Origin: Minisyncoccus sp041663305
GTDB lineage: Bacteria; Patescibacteriota; Minisyncoccia; Minisyncoccales; Minisyncoccaceae
Length of the DNA stretch: 64,000 bases
NCBI GenBank assembly: GCA_041663305.1
Contig: JBAYMT010000001.1
Span: 124,001 to 188,000, forward strand
Direction of reading: 5' to 3'
How positions within the stretch are numbered: position 1 is the first letter of the stretch; the number at the start of each line of letters is the position of its first letter. Position numbers and translations under genes: made by a program. Positions 27,801-34,467 of this stretch are shown one piece after another. The notes under the pieces are model-generated. The model searched no databases. It was given only the letters and a program-made list of their open reading frames with translations, and was not told where the DNA came from.

Positions 27801-29360
27801 ACCAATCCAAATTTTTCCACTTGCAAGAGAGGTTGGCATATATTCATTCCACTCTAAGCCAGTTGCCCCACTGTTTACCGTTAATACTTTTCCGGCATTT
27901 CCAGTATATGTTGGAACATCCATATCAGTTATTTTTGCGCCAGTCTTGCTTACTCTTGACCAATCAATATTAGTTCCTTGCCAAGTTCCAGAAGTAATTG
28001 TTCCTAATGTTGTTAGATTGCTTGACCCTGCCCAAGTTGATAGCGCTGTGTTTTCTACATTAGAAAGATTGACTGCGCTTTTGTCTAAAGTTTGCCAAGT
28101 TTTGTCTCCCCTATAGTATTGTGAATTTGTGCCAGCTGTAATTTCGTTCTGTTTACCATTAAATGTATTCCAATCTGAGGAAGTTAAAAGGCCACTATGG
28201 GTACTATCGGCATTTGCAATATTAATTGTTGTTCCAGACCCAACTACAGATCCCGAGCCACCGGTAATTGTTATTGCACCATTTGAAGTAGATAAATTTC
28301 CTGTATTAACTTTTAGTGTTCCACTGGTAACAGAAAGGCCTGTTCCAGTGAAGTCTGTAATAGTATCACCATTTACCGTAAGCCCAGTAAAAGTTGGAGT
28401 GTCGGTTGATCCAAGCCCCAAAGACGTTCTAGCTGTGCTTCCGCTCTGCGAAACAAAAGTTGTGCCATTACCAACAATAAAGCTATTTAATGCTGGTGTT
28501 AAACCGGCAATACTGGTGAGCAGAGAATTCAAGGGTTGTTTTTCGCTGTCCAGTTCATTAAGAGCTCCTTGCACCGAAGTTGCGGCAATGTCCCCGCTAG
28601 GAGTGTTTGTAATTTGCAGAGCATTGTAATCTCCTGCTGAGGCCGTAATAACTCCAGTTCTTCCAAAAACACTAGAGATAGCCGATGTGCTGACTAATTT
28701 ATCCCAAGTAGAACTATTACAAACCGCCCAGTCGTTTACGGAGTAACCATTTCCTGCTGTAGAAACTACAAAGTAGTGCCCCTTTGTATCGGCATAACAA
28801 GTTTCTGGTTCGGCAGTTGCGCTAGCGTTCCAAGCACCTCTGTAATTTAAAGCTCCGATTACTGGCGACAAGAGATCATTACGAGTCACTTTTTTAACTA
28901 ATCCAGTGGCGGAATTGTAAATCGGAATGTAATCTGTCATTGCTGGCGATGTAATTGCCGATAAACCATTGATGTCAAGTGAAAAAGCAGATCCGTTTAA
29001 TACGAGTCCACTGCCAGCAGTATAGCTTGTTCCTCCAGCGTCATTACCCCATGTTGGCATGCCTCCACTTAGTTTTAATACTTTACCATCAGTGCCAGCT
29101 GGCAAAAGCGACCAGGCGTTTGATGAAGCAAACAAAAGAGCGCCGTCTGTTAGTGAATCGGCCGTTGAAACGGGAGACCTGACGCCACAACCACTTTCGG
29201 TTGGTCCACAGGCTGGATTTAAAGTTTCGCCAGGCGCATACATTGTGCCAGCGGCATATGCCTTAGGCGTAAAAATCAAACAGAGAAGAAATATTGCGAT
29301 TATGAGAATACTAAATAATTGTTTTGTATATAAAGCATTTGTACTCATAAATTTTTTCAA
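21879..29360 (-). CDS. Giant secreted fibre-like protein with C-terminal S74 auto-processing chaperone domain
   Basis: 2493 aa. A signal peptide (about 1-37, ending AYAAG) precedes MYAPGETLNPACGPTESGCG, also seen in the protein at 34468-37977. A very long Gly/Ser/Thr/Asn-rich, beta-helix-like region follows, built of repeated strings such as LTGTEGGTLGI, NANTWTGTQTF and LTLDSGTTGAINIG, the style of phage tail fibres. Near residue 2143 comes an intramolecular chaperone (peptidase S74) domain with the Ser-Lys pair of SLSVYKKDV (Ser2143, Lys2148) and QIGFIAEEV. S74 domains trimerise fibres and then cut themselves off. About 240 further residues follow, including Cys-rich repeats (CTEPQILNEAKDAC). 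A trimeric surface fibre is inferred. Confidence 0.85.
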   Translation of the reverse strand: MKKFMSTNALYTKQLFSILIIAIFLLCLIFTPKAYAAGTMYAPGETLNPACGPTESGCGVRSPVSTADSLTDGALLFASSNAWSLLPAGTDGKVLKLSGGMPTWGNDAGGTSYTAGSGLVLNGSAFSLDINGLSAITSPAMTDYIPIYNSATGLVKKVTRNDLLSPVIGALNYRGAWNASATAEPETCYADTKGHYFVVSTAGNGYSVNDWAVCNSSTWDKLVSTSAISSVFGRTGVITASAGDYNALQITNTPSGDIAATSVQGALNELDSEKQPLNSLLTSIAGLTPALNSFIVGNGTTFVSQSGSTARTSLGLGSTDTPTFTGLTVNGDTITDFTGTGLSVTSGTLKVNTGNLSTSNGAITITGGSGSVVGSGTTINIANADSTHSGLLTSSDWNTFNGKQNEITAGTNSQYYRGDKTWQTLDKSAVNLSNVENTALSTWAGSSNLTTLGTITSGTWQGTNIDWSRVSKTGAKITDMDVPTYTGNAGKVLTVNSGATGLEWNEYMPTSLASGKIWIGSGSGTASAQTMSGDATLSNTGVLTIANGAITLGTKTSGNYVSSVNTGTGLTGGSTGSAGAALTLSLDINGLSAKTSALMGDEIPVYDAGSNSIKKITRSNFLQGLSSALTYQGSWNANTNTPTLVDGSGTAGNVYVVGTAASRDLGSGSISFNAGDMVIYNGTVWQRAPSGSNVASVFGRTGAVIATAGDYTALQITNTPAGNISALTVQAALNELDTEKVNKTTGKLTDLDVPTYTGNAGKMLVVNGTSDGILWASALTTSLTSGSIFIGNGSNVATATAISGDATLTSSGALAISADSVALGTDTTGNYVSGATSNGGLALTGTEGGTLGITLNGSTLSLGASGLSLNLGNANTWTGTQTFNNAIVAPTSSNTINGLIINAGALSGITGYNQSSGNFAIAGAGTFDTGTGAVNLNGNTTLASGKTLTAAGGASNFDFSASSGTFKTGTGAVSLNGNTTVATGKTLALADATQGSLLFAGASGVVSQNNANLFWDNSSARLGIGTASPDATLTLVAGGVIDSLGNLTINSNTTNALTLDSGTTGAINIGNNSNAKTITIGNTTGATAIALQTGTAGASLSSTATTGSAFSVTGNSLTSVSGVNISSSSTGLTGSLLNLSSSGNNSANTGSVINLAIAGASNAITGLNIANAGTGLSLNIQGAIAMKKGSDFSTTGVTADAAFGNTSLVRLTGASAQTIDSIAGGTDGKVLSIVNAASTGATIRDASTATTSNSGNKILTGTGSNLTLNADASILLIYDSGATRWRVIGGTGGGGSSATSMQTLSSTGNVSGWGYTVKGDATAGSVVTTLPTASGNSGKFIEVMKTDNSTNFVKISAYSGETIDGQTKDIYLYNQGESAVFRSDGANVFVVSQNKNGEVATITNWQTSTFAIESTGTAPSGGTVTINKMRWRRVGQNMEIEYDYNMSIAGNIGSGTNLLPIPSGYNIDTTNLVLQTAVSNNVPTQGATNIGYGYSDYNQSDQNRKTLTAYVWGGATQNKISIAITEEDTENHHVVGSDWFENSRRSFSLHVSIPIQGWSAMGTNVVSTVEYIKVNLTSDTAVTPSTSIVFNQTETGNIPYNSTNGQFTLKAGKTYLLNATVALTGSVGAFDFQWRTTSGTLLGSTATAYGFNKSTVPAQAIFTPSTDTTVTVYVTAEGDSAVMRGGYVQATIQQIGSTASTGVALNSIISATASGALDNLNFAQTWAWSTADDETAMTMNFNALTSGNGLALASTSTTTTGNIFSVTSASTGAFTNGGVRFNFTGAHTGNGVQIDDATTTGTAMKINANSLTTGSGLSINSSYAAGNSTNGLLYVANTSAVTNGTIARIQANSTAGSGLTVLANGNVGIGTTSPTATLDVAGTISTADGTHGYMTMNSDAANRVGFLEWRLGDGTRLGFMGDGASDVTLALENGANFTVNGGNVGIGTTSPAVPLHVAGSERLSVTTGDVGLSWYSGTDYWTTYMKDSDNSLRFYGNGADRLTINSAGYVGIGVTAPQNALHIVGSETIGTAGTAGDSSVNLELVTKGGDTTNLGNASTRGWQLYGRGDAYSTVSERNDFGISYWNGSNWFTPVVLDSTSNGMTLTVGAGGLTISGLGSSVGTSYLCNNAGIISYSSGACNSSLSVYKKDVTDLSFGLDEAMKLRPVTYYWNKDTYHGLPGDMDKQQIGFIAEEVAEVNPLLSTYNYDENNLAILGGVDYPKMSVLAIKAIQEQQAMIMSAVADITTIKEQLASASQNGSGSISINSLNQLAISGALSVDGHVALGKDTVGEATITAGANAVHIAFTENYTERPAITVTPESKVSGVYWVNNIASGGFDINVDQIQNTDIIFSWHAFAQKGTAFIIPQQPEQQQPLGGSGTTDVCPNLDGNQETIPEGYSNENGSCIANTPALVCTEPQILNEAKDACIDPQVVPPTCNPETEVLNTTTNQCEPKPVDPPSIPTCTAPQTLDTATNTCVDPVSEVEAGSEPTV

Positions 29361-29394
29361 AAAAAACAGCCCAAAATTTAAAATTATTGGACTG
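29359..29394 (-). terminator. Terminator-like hairpin in the leader of the giant fibre gene (possible attenuator)
   Basis: On the minus strand CAGTCCAA pairs with TTGGGCTG (29367-29394) and is followed directly by eight T. It lies between the promoter at 29422-29450 and the start codon at 29360, so transcripts from that promoter must pass it. Confidence 0.65.
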
Positions 29395-29421
29395 CTTGAG
29401 TCGCTATGCTTAACGGTTATT

Positions 29422-29450
29422 ATTATATCAAAATTTTTATTTTGTGTAAA
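29422..29450 (-). promoter_or_regulatory. Promoter of the giant fibre gene
   Basis: Minus-strand TTTACA (29445-29450), 17-bp spacer, TATAAT (29422-29427). The predicted leader is about 55 nt and contains a terminator-like hairpin. Confidence 0.7.
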
Positions 29451-29468
29451 ATGGTAATTAACAAATAA

Positions 29469-30287
29469 TTATTTTTTAATCCAATGAAGATGTTTGTATC
29501 CTATAAAATTTCCCAAATCATCGTAAAGCGGCATAGCAAAACTTTCACAATCAATAATACTCCCCTCTTTGTGCATAATTTTGAGGCATGGAATTCTGTA
29601 TGATTGTTTTTTATGGTATAAGGCTTTCATATTGTTATTGCGCCACTCTTTTTCCTCTGGCACAAAGAATTCTAGAGCATTTTTACCTAAAACTTCTCCT
29701 AGTTCATAACCGTAAAGTTTTTCTGCTTGCGTGCTTATATATAGAAGGTTTCCATTTAAATCGGTTTCGGTTATAAAATCGCAGTGATTAGTGGAATCAA
29801 ATTTGTTTTTTAATTCAAGCAATTCGTCAGGAAAAATAATTTTGTCTACAAATCTTAAAATATATTCTTTACTATCTTGTCGGAAGAATTTGAAAGAAAC
29901 AACAACGCTAACCTTGTCGTTATTTTTTGTTTTATGAGTAGTCTCAAAACGAAGATATTTAAAATTTTCGATTCTGGAAGATATTCTCTCGTCTGCTTTT
30001 TTATCTTTATCGGTCAAATATAATTCTTCAATATTTTTACCGGTAATTTCGTTCAATGAAAAACCCAGATTCTCGTAAATCGATGAACTGGCATTAATAA
30101 TGATTCCGTTTTTATCTGTCAGTAAAAGATATCTGTTGGGCTTGTCTTCGTTGGCAATACCTTGAAAGCATACTATTTTATTGCATCGACTGCATTTATA
30201 CTCTTCGTAACTTTTGAATAAAATTCCTTTGATAATCAATTTGCCGCAATTATCGCAACGATATTCGTGTAATAAATATGAATCCAT
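29469..30287 (-). CDS. Zinc-ribbon plus two PAS domains, no output domain
   Basis: 272 aa. The N-terminus has a Com-like zinc ribbon (CDNC ... CSRC, residues 11-36). Two PAS domains follow, about 50-150 (ITGKNIEELY) and 160-270 (VLGKNALEFF, ending IGYKHLHWIKK). PAS domains sense small ligands, redox state or light. No kinase, cyclase or DNA-binding output is attached, so it may act through a partner. It is encoded just upstream of the giant fibre gene on the same strand. A regulatory link is possible but not shown. Confidence 0.8.
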   Translation of the reverse strand: MDSYLLHEYRCDNCGKLIIKGILFKSYEEYKCSRCNKIVCFQGIANEDKPNRYLLLTDKNGIIINASSSIYENLGFSLNEITGKNIEELYLTDKDKKADERISSRIENFKYLRFETTHKTKNNDKVSVVVSFKFFRQDSKEYILRFVDKIIFPDELLELKNKFDSTNHCDFITETDLNGNLLYISTQAEKLYGYELGEVLGKNALEFFVPEEKEWRNNNMKALYHKKQSYRIPCLKIMHKEGSIIDCESFAMPLYDDLGNFIGYKHLHWIKK

Positions 30288-30363
30288 AAAATATTGAAGT
30301 TTTTAAATGCAAAAACTTATGGTAGTATTGTATCATAAGTTTAAAGCTTTTAATATATATTGT

Positions 30364-31584
30364 ATGCGTTACAATATTTTTTTGTGGGCCCTATATGACT
30401 TCGCCAATTCTTTCGCTTATATCGCGTTTTTTTTGTATTTTAGCCAATGGATTGTTATTGACCGTAGCGTCAGCGATGTTTGGTTTAACCTGTGTTTGGC
30501 CGGAGCATCACTGATTTTACTTTTAACCGCTCCTTTTATAGGAGCTATGTTGGATCTAAAGTGGCGTAATATAACGGGACTAAGGTTTTCCACTTTGGCT
30601 GTTTTTATTTTTTATTCTCTGGCCATTTTGTTTATGTTTGCTAATGAAAAAACATTGTCCTTGATGTCTTTTATAATTGGCCAGTATTTTTTTGTTTTAT
30701 CTTTTATTTTTTATACGCCGCTTTTAAGTATTATCGCTCCAAAAGAAAAGCGCGGGAAAGTTTCGGGATATGGAATGGCAGGAAATTTTTTGGGAAATAT
30801 TTCGGCTCTTTTTCTCGCTCTTCCCTTTGCGACTGGAAAAATAAGCTTGTTCAATATGGAACCTCATGCAGAAACATTATTTCCACTATTGGTAGCTTTT
30901 TTTGTGTTCGCCTTGCCAATGATTTTGTTTTTTCGTGAACCGAATAGACAAGTTAAAAAAATTCCAGTTCAAAATCTGGATTTATTGTTTAAGCAAATGA
31001 AATTTCTTTTTTCAAATAAAAACGTGTTGCTGTTTTTTCTTTCGTTTATTCTTTTAAATGGAGCTATCCTTACTTTTAGCAATAACTTTCCTATTGTTCT
31101 TAGTAATCTTTGGCAGGCACCTGATACGGTTAAGACTTTTATTCTGCTTGCCATAGTTATTGTTTCTGTTTTGGGAAGCATTGTGAGCGGGTATTTGGTT
31201 GATTTTTGGGGCGGGAAAAAAGTTTTAATCCATATAACAATAGGATGGATAATTATAATGCCTATTTTAGCTTTAATGTTTTCGTTTTCCTATTTTGTTG
31301 CAACTATTATTATTGCTGGTTTTCTGCTTGGCGCAAATATGACCTCGTCCCGAGTTTTAATGTCTAATCTTGTCGATTTTAGACAACACAATTTGGCTTT
31401 TGCGTTTTTTACTATAGCTGAAAGAACCTCGGTAATTGTTGCTCCTATACTTTGGGGATTGATAGCTACCGATTTGACAGTACTTGGACCTTGGCGCTAT
31501 CGCCTGGCAATACTATCAATGGTTCTGCTCATTGCTTTAAGTTTGCCCTTTTTACTAAAAGTTAAAGACGCTTATAAAAGTTAA
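30364..31584 (+). CDS. MFS transporter, UMF1/Atg22-like
   Basis: 406 aa from ATG 30364. Twelve hydrophobic helices are predicted by eye. The N-terminal signature WALYDFANSFAYIAFFLYF is characteristic of the UMF1 (Atg22-like) branch of the major facilitator superfamily. Basic loop motifs such as PKEKRGKVSGYG are present. Substrate unknown. An ATG at 30307 would add 19 hydrophilic residues. The upstream region contains an inverted repeat (CTTATG...CATAAG, about 30316-30339) that may be regulatory. It diverges from the PAS gene. Confidence 0.82.
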   Translation: MRYNIFLWALYDFANSFAYIAFFLYFSQWIVIDRSVSDVWFNLCLAGASLILLLTAPFIGAMLDLKWRNITGLRFSTLAVFIFYSLAILFMFANEKTLSLMSFIIGQYFFVLSFIFYTPLLSIIAPKEKRGKVSGYGMAGNFLGNISALFLALPFATGKISLFNMEPHAETLFPLLVAFFVFALPMILFFREPNRQVKKIPVQNLDLLFKQMKFLFSNKNVLLFFLSFILLNGAILTFSNNFPIVLSNLWQAPDTVKTFILLAIVIVSVLGSIVSGYLVDFWGGKKVLIHITIGWIIIMPILALMFSFSYFVATIIIAGFLLGANMTSSRVLMSNLVDFRQHNLAFAFFTIAERTSVIVAPILWGLIATDLTVLGPWRYRLAILSMVLLIALSLPFLLKVKDAYKS

Positions 31585-31592
31585 ACTATATT

Positions 31593-32198
31593 TTATTTAA
31601 AGTCGTTAAGGATTTTAACTGGATAATTAAAATCGTTCTTTTCGGTTTCAACAATTGTATGAAATTCGGCCCCTTCGTTTTCTTTGATAAACTGCCACGA
31701 TCCTTCTGGGTCATTTTTAAAACCAGTGGCATCAATAATATATATAAAGCCGTTATCAACACTAATAAATTTCCCATCAATTAGAGTATGTATTTCTAAA
31801 TCAAACTTGTCATTTTTTTCAATAAAGTATGGATATTCTAAATTTACACCAACATTGGAATAGATTGATCGCATTATTGCGATTGCAGACTTGTTTGTTG
31901 CAAAAACCTTGCTGTTTTGAAGTTTTAACTCTTTGCCTTGTATTTCGTTTGTTGAACCGTGAAGCAAATATCCATAATTACTGCAAAGATAATCCAAGAA
32001 TTGTTCTGTGTTTATCCCCTTTTCTTTTAATTCTTTCAAGTTATTAAGTGATATTCTTTTAATTCCTTCTACTTGCGCTTCAAAGTATTTTTTATAAAAA
32101 TCATCCATTAATTTTTCCCTTTCTGCATTTTCTAAAGTTTCATCCTGCATATTGTCTGTTTCTTTTGGATTGAATTGTGGCTGTTTTTCAAAATTCAT
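31593..32198 (-). CDS. Hypothetical protein with LLHGS...VFAT pattern
   Basis: 201 aa, no signal or membrane helix. The N-terminus (MNFEKQPQFNPKETDNMQDE) resembles that of the 568-aa protein at 17924. The middle reads YLLHGSTNEIQG, then KVFATNKSAIAIMRSI. A His-Gly-Ser followed by a VFAT strand is reminiscent of ADP-ribosyltransferase-like folds, but the rest of the catalytic set cannot be confirmed. It is 6 bp from peptidase E and probably cotranscribed. I do not assign a function. Confidence 0.55.
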   Translation of the reverse strand: MNFEKQPQFNPKETDNMQDETLENAEREKLMDDFYKKYFEAQVEGIKRISLNNLKELKEKGINTEQFLDYLCSNYGYLLHGSTNEIQGKELKLQNSKVFATNKSAIAIMRSIYSNVGVNLEYPYFIEKNDKFDLEIHTLIDGKFISVDNGFIYIIDATGFKNDPEGSWQFIKENEGAEFHTIVETEKNDFNYPVKILNDFK

Positions 32199-32204
32199 AT
32201 GTTT

Positions 32205-32813
32205 TTATTCAATAACCTGGCATTGCGAGTCGTTCACAAAAACGGCTTGACTGTCTGTTAACTCAACAATAGGATAATTTGCTTTATTCTTAAAATCATC
32301 GACTTCTTTTCTTAAATACTCTTTAAAATGCGGAAACACGGATATGTTTGTAAGATTTAATCCTGTTAAATCTTCTAAATCAATTTCATTTGCATCGCAT
32401 TCACTGCCAAAACCGGCAATTTCAATACTAGAGCCGGCTATGATACTGCCGGCACTAACGCCAAAATATATGACCTCGCTATTGTTTTTAGCTAAATTGG
32501 TTATATATTTATCAATTCCGGTATTCCTTATTCTGTCTAATATGGAAAATGTATTTCCCCCGCAAACATAAATTATATCAAAACTGTTTTCGGGTTTAAA
32601 ATTGTTTTCTTCCAAATTAAAAAAAGTAATATTTTCAATTCCCAAATTTGTTAATTCTTTTTTTGATTCATTGATGTAAAAAAGCTCTTCCTCATTTTGG
32701 GCATAGGCAATCATAAGCACAGAACAATCTTTGGGTTTCTTTGGTAAAATTGAAACAAAGAAATCTGATAGTTTCTTGTTTTGTAATCCTCCAGATGTAA
32801 GTAATAATTTCAT
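32205..32813 (-). CDS. pepE: Peptidase E-like serine peptidase (family S51)
   Basis: 202 aa cytoplasmic protein. The nucleophile elbow GVSAGSIIAGSSIE (Ser at about 121) and the preceding CGGNTF are hallmarks of S51 dipeptidase E/cyanophycinase-type enzymes. PepE cleaves N-terminal Asp-X dipeptides. A His in VFPHF could complete the catalytic pair. Length (PepE about 230) is slightly short. It is paired with the hypothetical gene at 31593. Confidence 0.85.
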   Translation of the reverse strand: MKLLLTSGGLQNKKLSDFFVSILPKKPKDCSVLMIAYAQNEEELFYINESKKELTNLGIENITFFNLEENNFKPENSFDIIYVCGGNTFSILDRIRNTGIDKYITNLAKNNSEVIYFGVSAGSIIAGSSIEIAGFGSECDANEIDLEDLTGLNLTNISVFPHFKEYLRKEVDDFKNKANYPIVELTDSQAVFVNDSQCQVIE

Positions 32814-32953
32814 ATTAGTTTAATGTTTATTTTATTGAGGCTGGTTTTGGAGTTTAATTTATTCAATGGAATGGATATATTCTTTCCTTTCTATTGTATA
32901 TTATTGATAAATTATAGCCAACCGTTTTTTCAGAACCGCTTCGGAGATTATAC

Positions 32954-33616
32954 TTACTCAAAGATATTGTTTTTACGGGCATTGGTCACCCGGATTGGCA
33001 TTACATAAACATAATTGAAGAATTCTTCTAAGAACAGTTTGGTTTCAAGGGCAATCTTTTCGTCTACGTCTTTTAGGTTGTCGCACTGCGGGTGTGCAGC
33101 CCAGTTACCGAATATCCGTATACTATACCCCCATTCTTTAATATCTTTCGTGAGAAAAGAAGCATTCTTGATCTGTTCTATCAGTCCCAGTTTTCTGCTA
33201 GCCCCTTTGTCTATTAGGGCAGACTGCAGGGATCTTCTAAACATTGCAACTGCAGCCCTTGGACAATTATTATGCAGACAGATAATTCCTTCTTTAAAAT
33301 CTTCCAAAGCATTAATTGGAACGATTCCTTCAAACTTGCTGGTATATGTTTTCTCTTTTGGAAACTTATCTTGCCAACCTACGGCGAGTAAATTGCTTTT
33401 GTTGAATTCGTTTTTAGAGAACTTAAAGGTTTTAAGGATTAATTTTTTGCATGGCACGCATCTAAAAACAGCATAATGAATAATGCTTTCATTATCCTCT
33501 TGATAGTTATCTGAGAATAATAATTGGAAGTGTGCTCTGGATTCGCAATGAGGACAAATATCTACTAGATCCTTTATGGCAGCTTGAAACATTGTTTCTG
33601 TTTGCGTCTTGGCCAT
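32954..33616 (-). CDS. DUF4145 domain protein
   Basis: 220 aa from ATG 33616, preceded by AAGGA 9 bp upstream. A four-Cys zinc site (CPHC about 19-22, CVPC about 51-54) precedes a DUF4145 domain: the region from GIICLHNNCPRAAVAMFRRS to FGNWAAHPQ matches that family. DUF4145 proteins often occur alone or fused to restriction enzymes; their function is unknown. The frame stays open 63 codons further upstream, but that segment is a structured RNA with a terminator, so the upstream start is rejected. The gene begins 25 nt after the terminator, so the RNA could control it. Confidence 0.75.
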   Translation of the reverse strand: MAKTQTETMFQAAIKDLVDICPHCESRAHFQLLFSDNYQEDNESIIHYAVFRCVPCKKLILKTFKFSKNEFNKSNLLAVGWQDKFPKEKTYTSKFEGIVPINALEDFKEGIICLHNNCPRAAVAMFRRSLQSALIDKGASRKLGLIEQIKNASFLTKDIKEWGYSIRIFGNWAAHPQCDNLKDVDEKIALETKLFLEEFFNYVYVMPIRVTNARKNNIFE

Positions 33617-33640
33617 AAGTTTAATCCTTATTAATTTAAT

Positions 33641-33848
33641 AAAAGAAAACAGCTGTTCACAGCTGGCGACGAGAGATATAAATACACAAAACCCCACGCC
33701 AGACAGGCCTTGCGGCCCCATACCGGTTTCCCGATATGACCCGTTGAAAAGCGCTGACGTAGGGGTCAGTATTCTCAACGGGGTTTGCACCATGCCCAAG
33801 ATCATTGAGTTTAGGTACCTGGTCTTTCGGCCAGTAATATTAAGTTGT
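33641..33848 (-). ncRNA. Compact structured RNA with three GNRA hairpins and its own terminator (unidentified)
   Basis: Read on the minus strand, about 208 nt. Helices visible by eye: CTGGCCGAAAGACCAG with a GAAA loop (33819-33834); an 8-bp helix CCCGTTGA (33775-33782) with TCAACGGG (33740-33747), enclosing CTGAC/GTCAG; ATATCGG-GAAA-CCGGTAT (33720-33737); GGCC-GCAA-GGCC (33706-33717). It ends in a terminator, CAGCTGT/ACAGCTG then TTTTCTTTT (33641-33665). The region is clearly more GC-rich than its surroundings. It could be a standalone small RNA or a riboswitch-like leader of the DUF4145 gene. I recognise none of RNase P, tmRNA, SRP RNA or common riboswitch cores. Confidence 0.8.
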
Positions 33849-33855
33849 TAATTGC

Positions 33856-33883
33856 ATGTTACCAGAAAATCCCAAAAATTCAA
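33856..33883 (-). promoter_or_regulatory. Promoter of the structured RNA
   Basis: Minus-strand TTGAAT (33878-33883), 16-bp spacer, TGG then TAACAT (33856-33861), i.e. an extended -10. It predicts a start near 33848, just upstream of the first hairpin. Confidence 0.6.
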
Positions 33884-33963
33884 AGCCCTGATTTAAAAAA
33901 TTTTATTAAGATAGTTAGTATTATTTTAATGCTTTATTATCTTTTTTTGGCTTCAAATAGTTT

Positions 33964-34269
33964 TCAATTTAAATCCGAAGGAACTGATTGTACAAGACGA
34001 AATATTGTTTCAATATCTGCAGCGTCAGTTTCTCGCATTTTTCCATCTTCGGCTAACATTTTCAACTGGTTACATTTTGTAACCACTTCAGATCCCTCCG
34101 CCTTTAAGCGATTTTTAAGCACTTTCCAATAGTTTCTTGGATCAGCACTTTGACTCAAAATGCCGATAATATCTACTACGCTAAAATACCACTTTTCCTG
34201 TTTTTCATCCCAATGACGACGAATAGGGTGTTCTTCAAAAATAGCTATAAATTTTTTGTTCGTTTCCAT
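33964..34269 (-). pseudogene. Truncated Bro-N (phage antirepressor-like) gene
   Basis: 101 aa. IRRHWDEKQEKWYFSVVDII and YWKVLKNRLKAEGSEVV are typical of the Bro-N/antirepressor domain common in phages and CPR genomes. Full-length relatives continue after the SVPS string with a PKAEPFKQWL-type segment and a second half. Here the frame stops four residues after it (SVPSDLN). The gene is therefore probably a decayed remnant, though a short functional DNA-binding protein cannot be excluded. Confidence 0.65.
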
Positions 34270-34410
34270 GTTTTTATATTACAAATTAATTATTTTTAAC
34301 TTAAAGTTTAAGTTTTAAGTTATATTTCTGTCTTCTAGAGATTACGATTTTATGAATAAAATCTTTAACTAAATATTGAGCTTTTTACAAAACATAGTCA
34401 AGGTTTTACC

Positions 34411-34435
34411 AAAAGAAACCACCTTTTTGAGGTGG
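34411..34435 (-). terminator. Terminator of the 1169-aa surface protein
   Basis: CCACCTCAAAAAGGTGG followed by TTTCTTTT on the minus strand. The remaining spacer to the Bro-N gene shows only AT-rich sequence. Confidence 0.85.
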
Positions 34436-34467
34436 CCTTAACTGCTCTTTTTGTTTGTATTTTTACG

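Noticed and set aside
25768..28629. Long plus-strand frames (up to 284 codons) opposite the giant fibre gene
   Set aside because: They are antisense shadows of a biased Gly/Ser/Thr/Ala-rich repeat protein, are Val/Pro/Ala-rich, and have no start context.
33617..33805. 63-codon N-terminal extension of the DUF4145 frame
   Set aside because: This DNA forms a stable multi-hairpin RNA with a terminator, and a good ribosome site precedes ATG 33616.
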